Origin: Panonychus citri
Lineage: Eukaryota > Arthropoda > Arachnida > Trombidiformes > Tetranychidae
Direction: 5' to 3'
Assembly: GCF_014898815.1 (NCBI RefSeq)
Contig: NW_026515540.1
Span: 992,001-1,056,000 of the forward strand
DNA: 64,000 nucleotides
The stretch's first letter is position 1, and each line of letters opens with the position of its first letter. The position numbers were made by a program, and so were the translations under genes. This document shows positions 37,693-50,771 of this stretch, piece after piece. The notes under the pieces were generated by a model. The model was not told the DNA's origin. It searched no databases and worked only from the letters and a program-made list of their open reading frames with translations.

Positions 37693-39527
37693 TCAATTTT
37701 AAATAGTCACTAATTTATTGATTGTTCATCTTCATCATCATTGTATTTAAAGTTAATTGTTAAGCGAGTCTTACAATTCATTCATCACAAATGTCCAAGG
37801 TTTTAACTTCATGTTATCGTTTATTTATTTGTTCAATTAAATAATTGTTTTCTAATTCTAACAATCAATTTTGTCCATTTTATTATTATTGAAACAATTA
37901 ATTTCTATTATTATTATCATTTGATTGTTAAGCTTTTTTATTACTTCTGTCAAATTAGTATTTCAATGATTTGGAGGCAAATTTTGTTTTTCTCATGTGT
38001 TATTATTAATATGATGGTTGATTGTTAATTGTTGTTGTTGATTAGATCAAACAATTTGGTCAATTTCAAGGATGAAAATTAAACGTTCAAACAATTTGTC
38101 AACAATTAACTAAATATTTCCTTATTTATGTTTGGATGATTACTATTATAAAAAACAATCAGAAAAAATCAATTGATTTTAATGATTTGAGGAATTAAGG
38201 TAAATCTTGTTAATTGTTTACACTCTCTGTCAACTCCACCTTGATTAACAAATAACAACAACAATCAAATTACACTTGGAGTATATTAAATTGTGTTTAA
38301 TCAAAGGGATAAAAAAAGAGTATGAAATATACATTTAATTGTTGTTAATGATGGATAATGTTGATTACTATTAAATAGATTACATTATTTGTTACCTTCC
38401 TGTTTTTTGTTCAGCAATTGATGTTATCTGTTGTTGTTGTTGTGATTTTGATTGTTGATTGTTGCAGTTATTTCATTATTATTAACTGATTGTTGTACTC
38501 AAATTATTTCAGAACCCAATTTAAGTTTGATAACAATGGGCTGGTCCATGATAATTTATCAAAATCAACTGATCATGATTCATGGAAACAGAATCACAAT
38601 CACAATGGTTGGTAAAAATTCATGTTCAGGTGAATTAAATACTTTGGTCAGCAAATGATTAAGAGGGAAAAAAGTTAATCAAAATATTCAATATTCAAAA
38701 GAATCAAAATCAATTGATAGATAATCGAGTTAATTGTTGTTATTAATTATCGAGAATATTAGAAAAGATATATTTTTATAGACATAAATTTCAGAACAAT
38801 TAATTATTATCGGTTTGATTGTTTTGATCTAAAAGAAACTCTAATCAGTTTAATTTGTGTTACTGATCATTTTCACCTAAATTTGATTAATTATTAAGGC
38901 CTAATTTTAGGGCAATAATGATTTAGATTAGTTAGTCGTTAATTGTATCAAAATATTGTAAACAAATTAACTAACCATTTAATTTGTTTGATTGACCTTG
39001 TGTAGTTAATGAGCCATTTAGACAGAGATTGGGTTGAATTAATAATCATCCATTAAAAAGTTAATTGTAATAATATAAGTCCAAAATTAACCTAAGCACA
39101 ATTAATACTCGTTAAGTATAACTAATAATTTTCCAATGATTTACTTAATTTACTACAATTAATGATGTAAAATTTGATTGTTTCAATTTAAAGAATCATT
39201 AGAAATTAGATTGTTTTTACTTTCTTTTAAACAATTAACCATTCAGTTTATTAATCAACACTTGATTGTTTTGCTTATATTAATAGATTAATCAGTACAA
39301 ATTAATGACTAATCTAATTAATTGATTGTTATGTTTATTTCTAATTCTTATGATTTAATTATAACCCACAAATCATGGGCTTAAATAAGTGAGAAACTAT
39401 AAATTGTCACAATCGACCAAACAATCAGCTCATTTCAAGTTCAACAATCGAATCAATTTTTCGAGTTAATTTATTGATTTTATTTATTTATTTATCATAA
39501 ATTCACAATCGGTTTTGATTAGTGGAA
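37693..39527. other. AT-rich stretch with one possible frameshifted secreted ORF
   Basis: Mostly non-coding. At 38420 an ATG opens a hydrophobic signal-like frame (Met-Leu-Ser then Val/Ile/Leu); after a shift of frame it would continue at 38455 as ISLLLTDCCTQIIS and on to a stop at 38658 (about 65 codons, two adjacent Cys early, KNSCSGELNTLVSK at the end). Either a short exon is missed or this is a broken gene. Confidence 0.3.
39398..39427 (+). promoter_or_regulatory. TATA box and initiator of the block-composition protein gene
   Basis: TATAAA at 39398-39403 is followed about 27 bases later by ATCAGCT (TCA at 39425-39427). That would leave about 100 bases of 5' UTR before the ATG at 39528. 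Confidence 0.45.
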
Positions 39528-40779
39528 ATGAGATTCAATGTAAGTACAATTAGAATTTTTTTCGGATTCAAATCATCAAAAGTTTTACAATCAATTTAAA
39601 TTAATGAAGAAAAATCCATTGGAAAAGTCTGATTAGTTGTGAATTGTTTCAATTAGTTTTCCAATGGATATTAATTGTGTTCCTTTGTTTAACAATTAAC
39701 ATTTAATTTCAGTGTTACCAGCAACTTAATCTTCTCTATTCTTTAATTGTGATGATTAATTAATTGTTTTCGATTTTTCTTTTCAGTTGATTATCTTAAT
39801 TCATGCTTTTCTTTTCTCTGTGATTATAATCCTAAGTCAAAGTATTCCCGTTCCAGTGCCATTGCCCTTACCTGTCCCTCTGCCGTTACCTTTACCTTTA
39901 CCTGTGCCACTGCCTCTGCCTCTTCCTGTGCCTGTGCCCGATCCAGCGGGTGGTTTAAGGGCTGTTGGGGCAGTGGCTGGACTTGTGGGTGGTGTGGCTA
40001 GTGGATTAGCCGGTGGACTTGCCGGAGGATTAGCTGGTGGATTAACAGGAGCGCTTATTGCGAAAAAGAAAAAGAAAGATGATAAACATAAAGAAAAGGA
40101 GAAAGAGAAAGAGAAAGAAAAGATGAAAGAGGGTAAGAAGATGAAGAAGATGATGAAAAAGGCTAAAAAAATGTCGAAAAAAGAGAAGAAAGAAAAAGGT
40201 CATGGAAGTGATTACATGCATGGTGGTTATTCTGATGATGATGATGGTGGTTTTAGTCTTGATGGTGAACAAAATTTTGCTAATCAAAATTCTGATCAAA
40301 GTGTTAACTCTGATAACGCCAGTGGGTCACAATTAGACCAAAGTACTAATCATAATGACGTCACATCAGCATTCGATGGACCTTCAAGTGATCACAATGG
40401 TCTTGATTCTGATGATCATGGTAATTCAGATCAGTTGTCTTCTCATGGTCAGCCAATTACTTCAGATCAGAACCACCATAGTTTTTCAGGAGATCAAAGT
40501 TCATCTCAAGCTGAAGGCTCGACAACAAGTGAAAATCCTCAAAATACTCAAAGTTCAGCATTGAACTCACAAAATATCCCCGCTGATCATGAGGCTCCTA
40601 ACGACCAGAACTTACTGCCGTTTACCGAATCAACTAATCCAAATGACCAAGGGACATCCACAGAAATTACTTCACATGATAATCAAGGAAATAGTAACAA
40701 TCAACTAGATTTCCCTTCCCAGAATAATGATTATCAACATCCCAGTGAACCCCAGGGTCAAGGGTCATCGCAATATTAA
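39528..40779 (+). CDS. Secreted block-composition protein (Pro/Val/Leu, Gly, Lys, Ser/Asp/Gln)
   Basis: Exon 1 is 39528-39539 (MRFN), donor GTAAGT; exon 2 is 39787-40779 after a TTTTCAG acceptor, phase 0, 247 bp intron; 334 residues. The short first exon supplies the ATG and completes a signal peptide ending about residue 23 (VIIILSQS). Blocks then follow in order: a Pro-Val/Pro-Leu dipeptide repeat (about 24-55); a Gly-Ala-Leu block with repeated GGLA (about 58-94); a Lys/Glu block (about 96-141); an Asp/Gly patch with YSDDDDGG; and a long hydrophilic tail rich in Ser, Asp, Asn, Gln and His ending QGQGSSQY. No folded domain is evident. This multiblock design suggests extracellular material such as silk, glue or mineral-binding matrix; that is inference. 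Confidence 0.75.
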
Positions 40780-40893
40780 ATATGATTTATAAGAAACCAA
40801 TTGAAATGTCACTTATATGTTTCTAATCTTGAAAATAGTTTTTTTTATTATTGATTATTACAATTAAATGATGATAATAGAGAAATTGATTTG

Positions 40894-41097
40894 ATGAAAA
40901 ATTGTAAATTAAATTTGATTGTAATGTTATTATTTATAATACTTTTGTTTTGTCATTTTTTTCTTGCCTTACAAAATGATTTCATCGTTGTGGTCACTTT
41001 TATGCAACGACGATCGGGCCTGGTCAGCGCTGAAAACAAAATAAACGCTCACGAAGTGAGAGAGAGAGAGAGACGCACACATATAAGTACATGGTAA
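40894..41097 (+). CDS. Possible small secreted peptide, 67 residues
   Basis: An ATG at 40894 opens a frame with a strong signal-like start (MKNCKLNLIVMLLFIILLFC) and a 40-residue tail containing RRSGL and a GA-repeat-encoded Arg/Glu run. It lies just after the 3' end of the block-composition gene, so it may be 3' UTR sequence that is open by chance. The short palindrome CTCACGAAGTGAG at about 41048 is odd. Low confidence. Confidence 0.25.
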   Translation: MKNCKLNLIVMLLFIILLFCHFFLALQNDFIVVVTFMQRRSGLVSAENKINAHEVRERERRTHISTW

Positions 41098-41138
41098 TTA
41101 GAAAAAAAAAACAAAAGTTAATTAGAATTAATTATAAA

Positions 41139-42772
41139 TCAAGGTTGTGGTTGCTGTTGAATGGGTTCGTAGATCTCTTTGTTGGGCACCCGTTGGGTTC
41201 GTAGGGATGAGGCCAAAAAGTAAGCACCAATCACAAGGTAGACCAAAGAAATCGCCGTTAATACGAGGAAAAAGACCCAATTAAACCAAACTTTGGGAAC
41301 TGATTGTAAGGGTATTGAGGTTGTTGCATTGATCATAAATCCAGTTGACCAGTTGATTGTTGAATCGCCACGAAGATTTGGATCGAACACAATTCGAGAC
41401 CAGTTATCTCCTTTCAAGCCGAAAACACTTTCAATTGTATGATAATTATACAACAATTGGAAACACAATGAGGTTGGTGCTAATTTACCTCCCGAAGTAA
41501 TTAGTAAATCATCTCGAGACATTGAACAAAGATTAAGTGATTGGTTATAATAATTCTCGTAATCGATTGTGTGATTGGCATTGGTCATTTTAAGCACAGT
41601 CACTGGGTAAAGAAGATCAGCAACCGCCGTGTAAACGGTATTTTCTGGTGCAAGAGCGGGAGGTGAGTAACATGTGGATGGATTATCTGAACATTTCGAC
41701 TTGTCCGTGAGTAAATCTGAGATCAATTTGGAGCAAGTCGATCCATCACCTTTACCCATAAGAGTGAACTCTTTGTTTGATTCAGTCAAAGATTTGGTTA
41801 AATGTTGAATTAGACAAGGATCATGGGGAGAGATTAAGTCAAGCGTGTTGATTGTTTGATTAACACCAATGGGTAAACACGGATCACCCACCGTAGTCTC
41901 ACTAGAACCAGAGATCAACTCAACAAGGTACCGAAGTCGACCCTTATCCGACCCAAGGCAGGAATATTTTTCCCATAGAGTGTGATTATTACCAAACAAT
42001 GTAACGTTGACAAGTGATGATTTGATTTGATCAGAAGTGATTAAGGATGAATTGGTTACCTCGAATGAGATTGACGATCCAGTGAAAGATAATTCAATGA
42101 CTCCCGTGTGTTTAATTGTTGTCACTCCAGTTGATTCAGGGAAATAGTTTCGAGCCTCAAGTGAATTAACTGCAATCCATGGGAATACCGAACCAGCCTG
42201 ATCGTTAATCACTTGAACTGGTTGAACATTTAACTTTGTTGCATTAGTTAAATACTCAATCGATGATTGGATTAGTGAGGCAACTTCACGGCCATTTGAT
42301 GAATTGAGTAACATTAATGGTCCGGAAACAGTGAAAAACAATTGACTAGTTGACGATGATTGTTGATCATCATCAAGTGATCCAATTACCCGAGACAAAC
42401 AAGGTTGATATACCGTAGATAGATCAGTTGAATTGGACAGGTAATCAGTTAAATCACTTGAGATACAAGTTTCCGCTAATTCAGCAAGTCCAGTGCTGTT
42501 CAAACGACCGACTGGCCAACGGTAAAGACTTATGGTCACATTTGGATTACCAGAATCCACTAATACACCATACTGATTAAAAGGAACAATTTAACTTAGG
42601 TTAATATCAAATTGTGAATGTAATCAAATTAGCCCAAGAAAATTAGCTGATTATCACTTACCTGATAATGAGTTTTGTGATTAAAAATGGCATAAGTTAT
42701 TGCTGAGATGGTGAATATGATTAATCCAGTTGTGATGAAGATTATTGATTTAACTCTTGGATTAAGGGCCAT
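41139..42772 (-). CDS. NTPDase (CD39/ENTPD)-family membrane protein, probable pseudoenzyme
   Basis: Two exons, 42772-42662 and 42572-41139, 89 bp phase 0 intron, 514 residues. Membrane spans lie at about 9-31 and 466-491, with a large glycosylated outside domain (many N-x-S/T) between them, exactly the cell-surface NTPDase layout. Family landmarks: VLVDSGNPNVTISLYRWP (40-57) equals apyrase region 1; CLGSDKGRLRYL and DPCLPIG match the cysteine pattern; LCFQLLYNY and INWSTGFMIN (443-452) match the C-terminal regions. Active NTPDases hydrolyse extracellular ATP/ADP. Here the phosphate loop is DSGNPN instead of DAGSSHT, and region 3 reads NDQAGSVFPWI where the family has an EEG with the catalytic Glu. 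Region 4 is ELSFTGSS instead of DLGGAS. Likely inactive for nucleotide hydrolysis. Confidence 0.82.
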
Positions 42773-43885
42773 TTTGATTATGACCCAAGGTTGATTATCA
42801 GGCACACTACAGATAATAAATACACAATTAAAGTTTATCTCCAACAATTAACGTTAATAAACAAATAATCTGTTGGTGGTGTGATGGAGCACAGGAGGGA
42901 TAATTAATCCAATCACAATAACGATAAAACGTTAATCGCTCAAATTAAGATTAAACTGTTAAGTTATGAAGAAGAAGAAGAAAAAGATTCCCTGTTGTAA
43001 ATGATTAAGTTCCAATGATAGAATAGTCAGTTAATTTAGAAACAACGACGATCAAATTACGAAGTTAACAATTGTAATAATTTAAAGAGAAAACGGTTAA
43101 TTGTTTGGCTGATTGTGGACCTGAAAACGATGTTTAATATGAGAAATCAATGGAAATCAAAGGAAGGAGAGAAAAAAACTCTTCACTTCTCCGATATTAA
43201 GAAGAGAAAAAAACAAGTGAGATGAAGAGAGAGAAGATGAAGTTTAGAATAGAAAGACAAAAAGGTAAAGAGAGAGAGAGAGAGAAAGATGATGAAGATG
43301 AGAAGATGATAGAAAAAAGAAAGAGAAAAGAAAGAGATGGAAAGAGAGAGGAAGATCCACCAGAACCAGATCCCGAATGCTACTTGAAAATTCATCCACG
43401 CCCTCAGATCGACCCACCTCTTCCCTTTATCATCATCATCTTCTCATCTTCTCTTTCTTTTCAAGCCTTTCCCCATATTCCATGGGTTAATGATGATGAT
43501 GAATGTCTCTCTCTCTCTCTCTCTCTTTGCCTGACTGATTGTTCTCATTCACTGATTTCTATTGCGTGAAGAAAATTCCCTTTCATCTGAACTTATGAAG
43601 AGAAAAAAATTAGAGAAAACCAAGAGACAGAGAAAAAAAGAGAACTTTTTTATTCTCTTTAAAATTCTACCTTTAAAAACTCACTTTTAATCGCAATCAA
43701 CATCAACAATTAACTTTTCCACCTGAAATCTAATCATCTTTATCTATGTTCTTAATAACAGTTACCTTAATGTGAGGTTTAAGTTTCATTGGGCTGATTT
43801 TATCTCGAAGATTAAAAATATAATTTAATCTCATTGAACAGATTAACTTGTGGTCAATGTTGATGACCCATTGAAATTACCTGTT

Positions 43886-43935
43886 GGTCAAGGGAGAGCA
43901 GGAGCAAATACTGAGCAATTTGGTCTTTGAAAAGT
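43886..43935 (-). other. Possible 5' UTR exon of the NTPDase-like gene
   Basis: On the minus strand a GC-richer segment ends CCAACAG followed by a GTAATT donor, and a fitting CTGTAG acceptor lies at about 42808, just before the NTPDase-like ATG. This would make an intron of about 1 kb in the 5' UTR. Suggestive only. Confidence 0.25.
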
Positions 43936-46568
43936 TTAAATTGTTAATTGTTGTTGGAAAGAAACTTAAAACCTCACCCTGATTTCTATGGGTGATTCAA
44001 TTATATTGATCAAAAGTTAATTGTTGATGTTACTTGTTTACTATTTTTACAATTGTCAATCAATTTAATTGACAGTTAGTTCCGATCACTTGTCTTTACA
44101 TTGATATTAATACAATTTAGCAAATTCACCATCATCTTATTATAATAATTAACACAAACAATTTACACTTTTCATTTATATTGATAAACAATCAAACCAA
44201 TGACAATTAAAATGATTCAATTGATTTAATATTTTAAATCATTATTACAACAATTAATTTTCATATCGTAAGGTTTGTATTCACCTTAAAGGTAAATGAT
44301 GTTGATTGTAAATCTTTGATTGTTTTTCAATCAACTAATTGGATTGATGTTTAATTCAGTTGCCACAATTTAACCTTACCTGGTTGTTACCTTGATTTAA
44401 TCACCAATGAACAATTTAAAATTTGCTCAAACACTCAAATTGTTGTATTAATACAATAACAATTGAATTAAATGTGATCAAAATAAATTAACTTCAATTA
44501 TGGTAATGACATATTTTGATTGTTGTTTTTGTTGTCAGACCTTTTTAATTGTAACAATCAAAAAGTTTAACCAGCAAAATATATTGATAAATTTTTTCAC
44601 CAAATGTGAACTTTAATTGTTTACAATTCACAATAAATTGTAATTAAAACAATTTAATCAAAGTTTTTTAAACTTTCTCGTGATTTGTGTGTATGTTGAT
44701 TAACTTTAATTGTTAAGATGATGATCTAAAATGATTTAAATTACCTCACCATTAATCAGGGAAATAAAAATTATATCATTTATGATTAATTACAATCAAT
44801 TTAATCAACAATAATAGTTAACTAATTAATGGGTTGGTTTGAAGAAATGAAAATCAGATCAACATGAAAATTTAATTGTAATCCAAATGTTTCCAACAAT
44901 TAACATTAAAATTGAAAGAAATTTAATTACAATTAAAACAAAGAATAAATTAATTTAATTGTACAATTAACTTGATCAACGATTTCAAACTATTCAAATG
45001 AAATTAACAGTTACATTAACAATTCAATTTGATGGATTAAACTTTTCTTTCAATTAGTTGATTATTTTTGATTCAGTTAAGAATCGAATCAATCTTGTCA
45101 ATTATTGAAAGTTAATTAACTTTTTCTAATTTTAATTTGGACAATTGATTTTTAAACCAACGAAAGAAGAGAAAATTAATCCAAATTATCAAACAATCAC
45201 AATTAGATCATAAGAATTAAAGTTAATCATAAATGAGAAATTAAAGTTGATCAGAAAAAAAATCTTCGCTTGATTTACCTTTGATTCCTTGATTAAAGTT
45301 AACTATTTGAGCTTAAATTGTGATAATCAAAATCTTAATCATCATTATCCTCCCACTCTTGGTAATACTTATAATCATGTCCATTGTTAAATGTATTAGT
45401 TAACCATAATCAATTGGTTTAACAAGATTGTTATTGTTACGAACAACAATCAGCTAATCCAGTTTTGTTTAAGTAATAAAATGATTCTGATCTAAATTGT
45501 GTTTGATGAGCTATTAATAGTTAGTTAATTGTGAAAAATTAAAAGTGTTTCCTATTGTATCATAATCAAAGATTAGCTTTATATTAATATCATCATTTTG
45601 GAAAACATAATCTGTAACAATTTATTATCATGATTAACTGATTGTTGTCAGTGAAAAAAATTAAAAAGAGAAATGAAAATGTAACAATTTAACTGATTGT
45701 TGGTTAACAATAGTCAACAGGTAGATTTTCATGTTGTTTATAATCATCATCATGTACAATGTTAATGTTGAGTGTTAATTGTAAGTGATTTAAATGGTTC
45801 TGTTGATAATCAAGGATATAATAAGTGTAACAATCAAAGTCTGAAAAACATGATTTCAATTTACAATCTCAGGTAAATTAGATTAACTTTTCTGATGGAT
45901 TTGAGTTAATCCGTTGGCCTCGTGACATTTAACAAGATGAATAGTTAACACGTTAAAGCAATTAATTCAACACTTTGTCGGTCATCATACTAATCATCAT
46001 CATCATCATTAACTAATTGAATTGGGAACACTAATCATTAATTCACTTCTATTACCATCATCATCATATATTCCTGATTGTTGATTGTTATCAAAATTCA
46101 AATTTCTGATTGTAATTTTTTTCTGATGCTGATGCTGCTGCTCTCAAATGACAATACAATTTGATTGTGAATAGAAAGAAATCTAGTTAATCATAACAAT
46201 TAAGTCTGAAAATAATAAATATACAAATATAATAGTTGAACTAAAAGTTTACATACAAAAAGATGATCAACTGAATAAATATTGTTGAGAAGAAGCTAAT
46301 TGTTGATTCTAAATTTAGTTTGGATTGTTTTCAATCGGGTGTTAATATCCATTGGCTCATATTCATCCATCATGGAATCACCATGTATCTGAATCTTTTT
46401 TTCTTCTTCATATTAAAAGGAATCATTAGATTCATCGTTATTTGAATGAGTTTTTCTCATGAGAAAAATATTCTCCCATTAAAAAAACTCTATTCTAATA
46501 GTAACTCTATGACACTTCCTTTTTTACCTGATGTCTTCTTATGTCAACAATGACAAGGGAGAGACAAA

Positions 46569-46571
<3 letters not shown>

Positions 46572-46637
<66 letters not shown>
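46572..46637. repeat. Compound (GA)n-(ATG)n microsatellite
   Basis: A pure GA run of about 34 bases passes directly into ATG trinucleotide repeats of about 33 bases. Confidence 0.9.
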
Positions 46638-47406
46638 CTGGATGAAGATGAACTTACCTTGATGAGGTCAAGCTCTTGTGGATAAAAATGTAAAGGTAAC
46701 TTTTTTTTCATCTTCTTTCAACAGGTTAATCTGTTTGGGCTTAACAATGATTACACAACTATAAGGATTACCTGATGATTTAATGATGTAAATCATAAGA
46801 AACAATGGAGAACAGGTTTAATTAAAAATGGATTAATTTATTTTTACGATTGTTAAAACTGTTCCCTTTTTAAATTACTTCTTATCACCATTATGGTTTA
46901 ATGGTTTAATCTCATTCACCACACACAACATACACACACACACATGATACAAGATGATTAAGTTGATGATTTAAAGACAGACACCGTTATGTTCACGATA
47001 AGTTAATTTTACTCTTGATCATTTAACGTTGGTTGATTCGTTGACAATGGCCTTTAATTGACCTTCACGTACCTTTGACTTTTGATTTGTTTGTTTGGTA
47101 TAAATGGATAATCTAATCCAACGAGAGAGAGAGAGAGAGTTAATCTCCTTTTTTTCTGCAATTTTCAATTAATTTTAATTCTTGTGTTTTCTTAGTGAAC
47201 CGGAATTAATTGTCTTGCTATCAAATATCATTGGTAATGGTGAGAAATATCATTTAACTGGATGATCACTTGAATTCATTAATGATCATTGAGTGAATTA
47301 ACTTTATCCATGTTGCTAATGATTAAATATGATGTTAAATTAAGTGACTATTTGATATTTTACTTCCTCATTTACAATGTAAAAATTGATTATCATCATT
47401 AACTTA

Positions 47407-47535
47407 ATGATGATGTCAACTGGAAATCATCATCTTCTATTAGCTAATGATTTGCCCTCCCAATGGGTCAGTTTCCATGAGTTTTTTGATCCTCGAACTG
47501 ACCGAGGAGGATATTCACCTTGTTTGATTAACTGA
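47407..47535 (+). CDS. Doubtful 42-residue ORF in a GC-richer patch
   Basis: An ATG-ATG-ATG start opens 42 codons including DLPSQWVSFHEFFDPRTDRG and ending in Leu-Ile-Asn. The patch is GC-richer than its surroundings, as real exons here are. The opposite strand is also open over the same bases (including QGEYPPRSVRGSKNSW), so strand and reality are unclear; it may be an exon of an unseen gene or chance. Confidence 0.2.
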   Translation: MMMSTGNHHLLLANDLPSQWVSFHEFFDPRTDRGGYSPCLIN

Positions 47536-48130
47536 ACCTCTGGTATTACAATTAGAGGTTTAATTAGTTTTTACTTTAATTAATGGAAAACAAGCTGATC
47601 CATACTGATAGTTAATGATTGAGGGTGATATTAAATGCTGTGTTGTGTGTATGGTGGGTGGTTCAGTTGATTGTTGTGAATACATTATGTTTGGAGGAGG
47701 CAAGAATATGAAATAACAGAGTAATCATGATATTAATTGAGTTTATTTCATGATTCTTGATTTAGTATCCGTTGAGTTTCCTGGTTATGGATGTAAAATG
47801 TTATATTGTGGACGACAAGTTATTCTCACGACGTTGACAAGTTATACAACTGAATTAATGTTAATCATAACTGATAATGACGATAATCATCATGATTATC
47901 ATCTTTCCAAAATTTTCTCTATTAAAGTAAGAAAAAAAGTTTTTTCTTCCGAACGAAAATTTTACCTGGTGAGATGTACCGTTTTCTGGTCTTGTAGTTT
48001 CATCTTAATCATCATCATCCCTCATCTTCATCTTAATCACAATTGTTGTTCTCATGATGAGATTAATCAACAAGCTCTCACAGCATCTCTCTCTTTAAAT
48101 CCAAGGCTATTTGAAGGTCATTTCCTGGGC

Positions 48131-48133
<3 letters not shown>

Positions 48134-48180
<47 letters not shown>
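48134..48180. repeat. (TC)n microsatellite
   Basis: Pure TC/CT run of about 47 bases; it creates a Ser/Leu run in an otherwise unconvincing frame. Confidence 0.95.
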
Positions 48181-48183
<3 letters not shown>

Positions 48184-50771
48184 CTATTTCTTGACCATTA
48201 ACACGAATCTTCATCTTCATCATCATCTTTTTTTCATTATTATCTTAATCATCTTGATCATATTGTTCAACTTTTCAAAAAAAAAACTTCCACCAGTTGA
48301 TTGTTATTGTTAACTTTTGATTGTTAATCATTGCCATAAATCACGTTGTTGTATTTGAATAAAGGTATTGGCCTCTTGATTTAAATTCACTTGATCTGAA
48401 TTTTATTTTAATTTAGTTCTTGATTGTTACCATTTTGTTTTTTAGTTCATGTTAATAATATTAATACAATAATAAAACATGTTGATTATGAATTTACACC
48501 AAATTTGATCAAATAGTAATCAATTTAAGATACAGTTTTAATTGTATTTTGGTTTCTGTTTCATTTTGTTGAATTGTTAACAATTTAAATGTAAAGATAT
48601 GATGAAGAATCAAAAATCATCATGATTAACAATAATGATACTTTGTAATTGTCAATTATCATCGTATTATTATTCATTGTTATTAATTACTAGTGTGAAT
48701 AGTTAGTAAATTGTGTGTATCATTGTAATTAACATAAATGATTATCATTGGTTTTAATGAACCTTGGGAACCTTAAATTAATCGTATAATGAGTAAATTG
48801 CATGGAATTAAATTAATTAGAAAAGAGAAATTAAATTAATGACAATTTATCTTCATCTTCAAGTTGACAATTAACTGTTACAAGTTAACAGTTGAAATCA
48901 AATCGACTGAAATTGTTGAGGATCATCACACTTACAATTAATTAATAACAAAGTTTTGATTGTTTTTTTTTAATCATAATCAGAATAATACTGTTGATAT
49001 GATTTAAGGAATTAAAGTTGATTATGTTGTTACGTGAAATGATTAATTAATCAGTTGAATTGAAATCGTAATGAATGAGAAAATAATTGTTAAGACAAAG
49101 TGTAAATGTGAGATTATGATTAGCTATGGATTAATAGTAAATTACAATTTAAAATGTAACAATTAACTTTTCCATTAATTTATTCAGCTTGGTTTCTGTA
49201 TTAGTTTTGAAATATTTGAATCAACATTTAAATTGTAAGAATTAAAAGATGATTGGATTTAATTGACTAATTAAAGTTTATATTCCATTCATTTGAATAG
49301 TGGATTATGAATTAAGTTCCGGCTTAAATTGTGATTAACTAATTCCCCATCAATCCATTCTGGTTAATCAACAGAATTGAGAATAATATAAAGTAACAAT
49401 TAATTTAAATCAATATTATACCAAATCAGGAATTGCTTTATGATTAAGGAACAGTAAATTGTTTGATTATCAAATTGTAATTACAATTTGCTGAATATTT
49501 GTTAATTGTAAATGAATGGATTTGATTATCATGATATTGTAATCATCATATTATTGGTGAATTATTTTTAAATTGTGAATAACAATCAATATATTTAATA
49601 TAATTTCCTGTTTTTTTTTTCATTTTAAATTGATTATATTGATTAGCTAATCAATATCTTGATGATTTCAAACTGAGTTAATTTATTTAAATTTCAAGGT
49701 TAGTTAAAATTTGATAGTTGATTCAGATTATGATTAACAATTCACAGCAATTTAAGTTAATCAACATTTTCAAGTAAAACGATAGACCGAATGATCAGAA
49801 AAACTTAATTTCCTCCAAACAATTTGTTCAAAGTTCCAAATGATACAAATTTTCATGATAATTAAAAGAAGCAATTAACTTTCAATACATTGAAATGTTG
49901 CTACTAATCAACTTTTTTTCTGCTTTAATTGATTTAATTGTGACGATCATGATATTACAATATAACGCATCTTGATTTATGATAATCTTAATGTAAGTAA
50001 ACATGATTGTTGATTGTTGGTCAACACAGCAAACTAAATTAGCTAATAATCAACTGAAATGATTAACTTGACAAGAAACTAGGAGAAGTTTAAGTTTAAG
50101 GATCACCCTTCCGGTCTGTTGGGCTAAGGTCATTTTCTTACCTTTTCCGGTTAAATAATAATCATAATAACTAACGAAGGGCGTTGATCTTTATCATCTT
50201 CTTATGATAGATGATAATTGTTACTGGATAGTTTTTTTTCACGGACAAAGGGTCATAACATTGGGTAAGGTTAAAGCGATAATAGGTAACCAGAAAACAA
50301 AATGACCTCTAATTAAGAAACGGAAAAGGTTGACAATCAAGTGAGGGTTTTATTTAATATCACATAACATTTATCATTAACCTCTTTTGTTTATTGTAAT
50401 TATTTTAATTTTCTTCCTCCTTCAACAATTTAAAGCGACATTTCCTTAAGAGTTTCATACCTTCACCATGTATCTTATTACGACATCATCATGATCATTA
50501 TCAGAATCATTTGGTTTCTATTATAATTGTCCAGTTCGTTGCTATTTAATTGTCTGGGGATCTTTTTCATTCTATATTTAAATTAATCTAACAATTTAAA
50601 CTACTATTTTCAGCCTTTTCGCTTGACCATCAACACTTACGGAAGAGAGAGAGAGAGATAAACTTTTGTCCAGATATAAGAATGATTCTAACTTTAAATT
50701 GATTGTTGCTTATTATCAAATTGACCAATTTGATTGATTAGTTGAATTGATTTATTTGTATTGATTGAAAA

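Noticed and set aside
43222..43569. 115-residue Lys/Glu-rich plus-strand frame
   Set aside because: Built from GA repeats upstream of the NTPDase-like gene, with the opposite strand open as Phe/Leu/Ser.
47750..48313. 187-residue plus-strand frame
   Set aside because: The first 40 codons look slightly coding-like, but the rest is His/Ile/Leu and a TC microsatellite; no signal, splice support or family.
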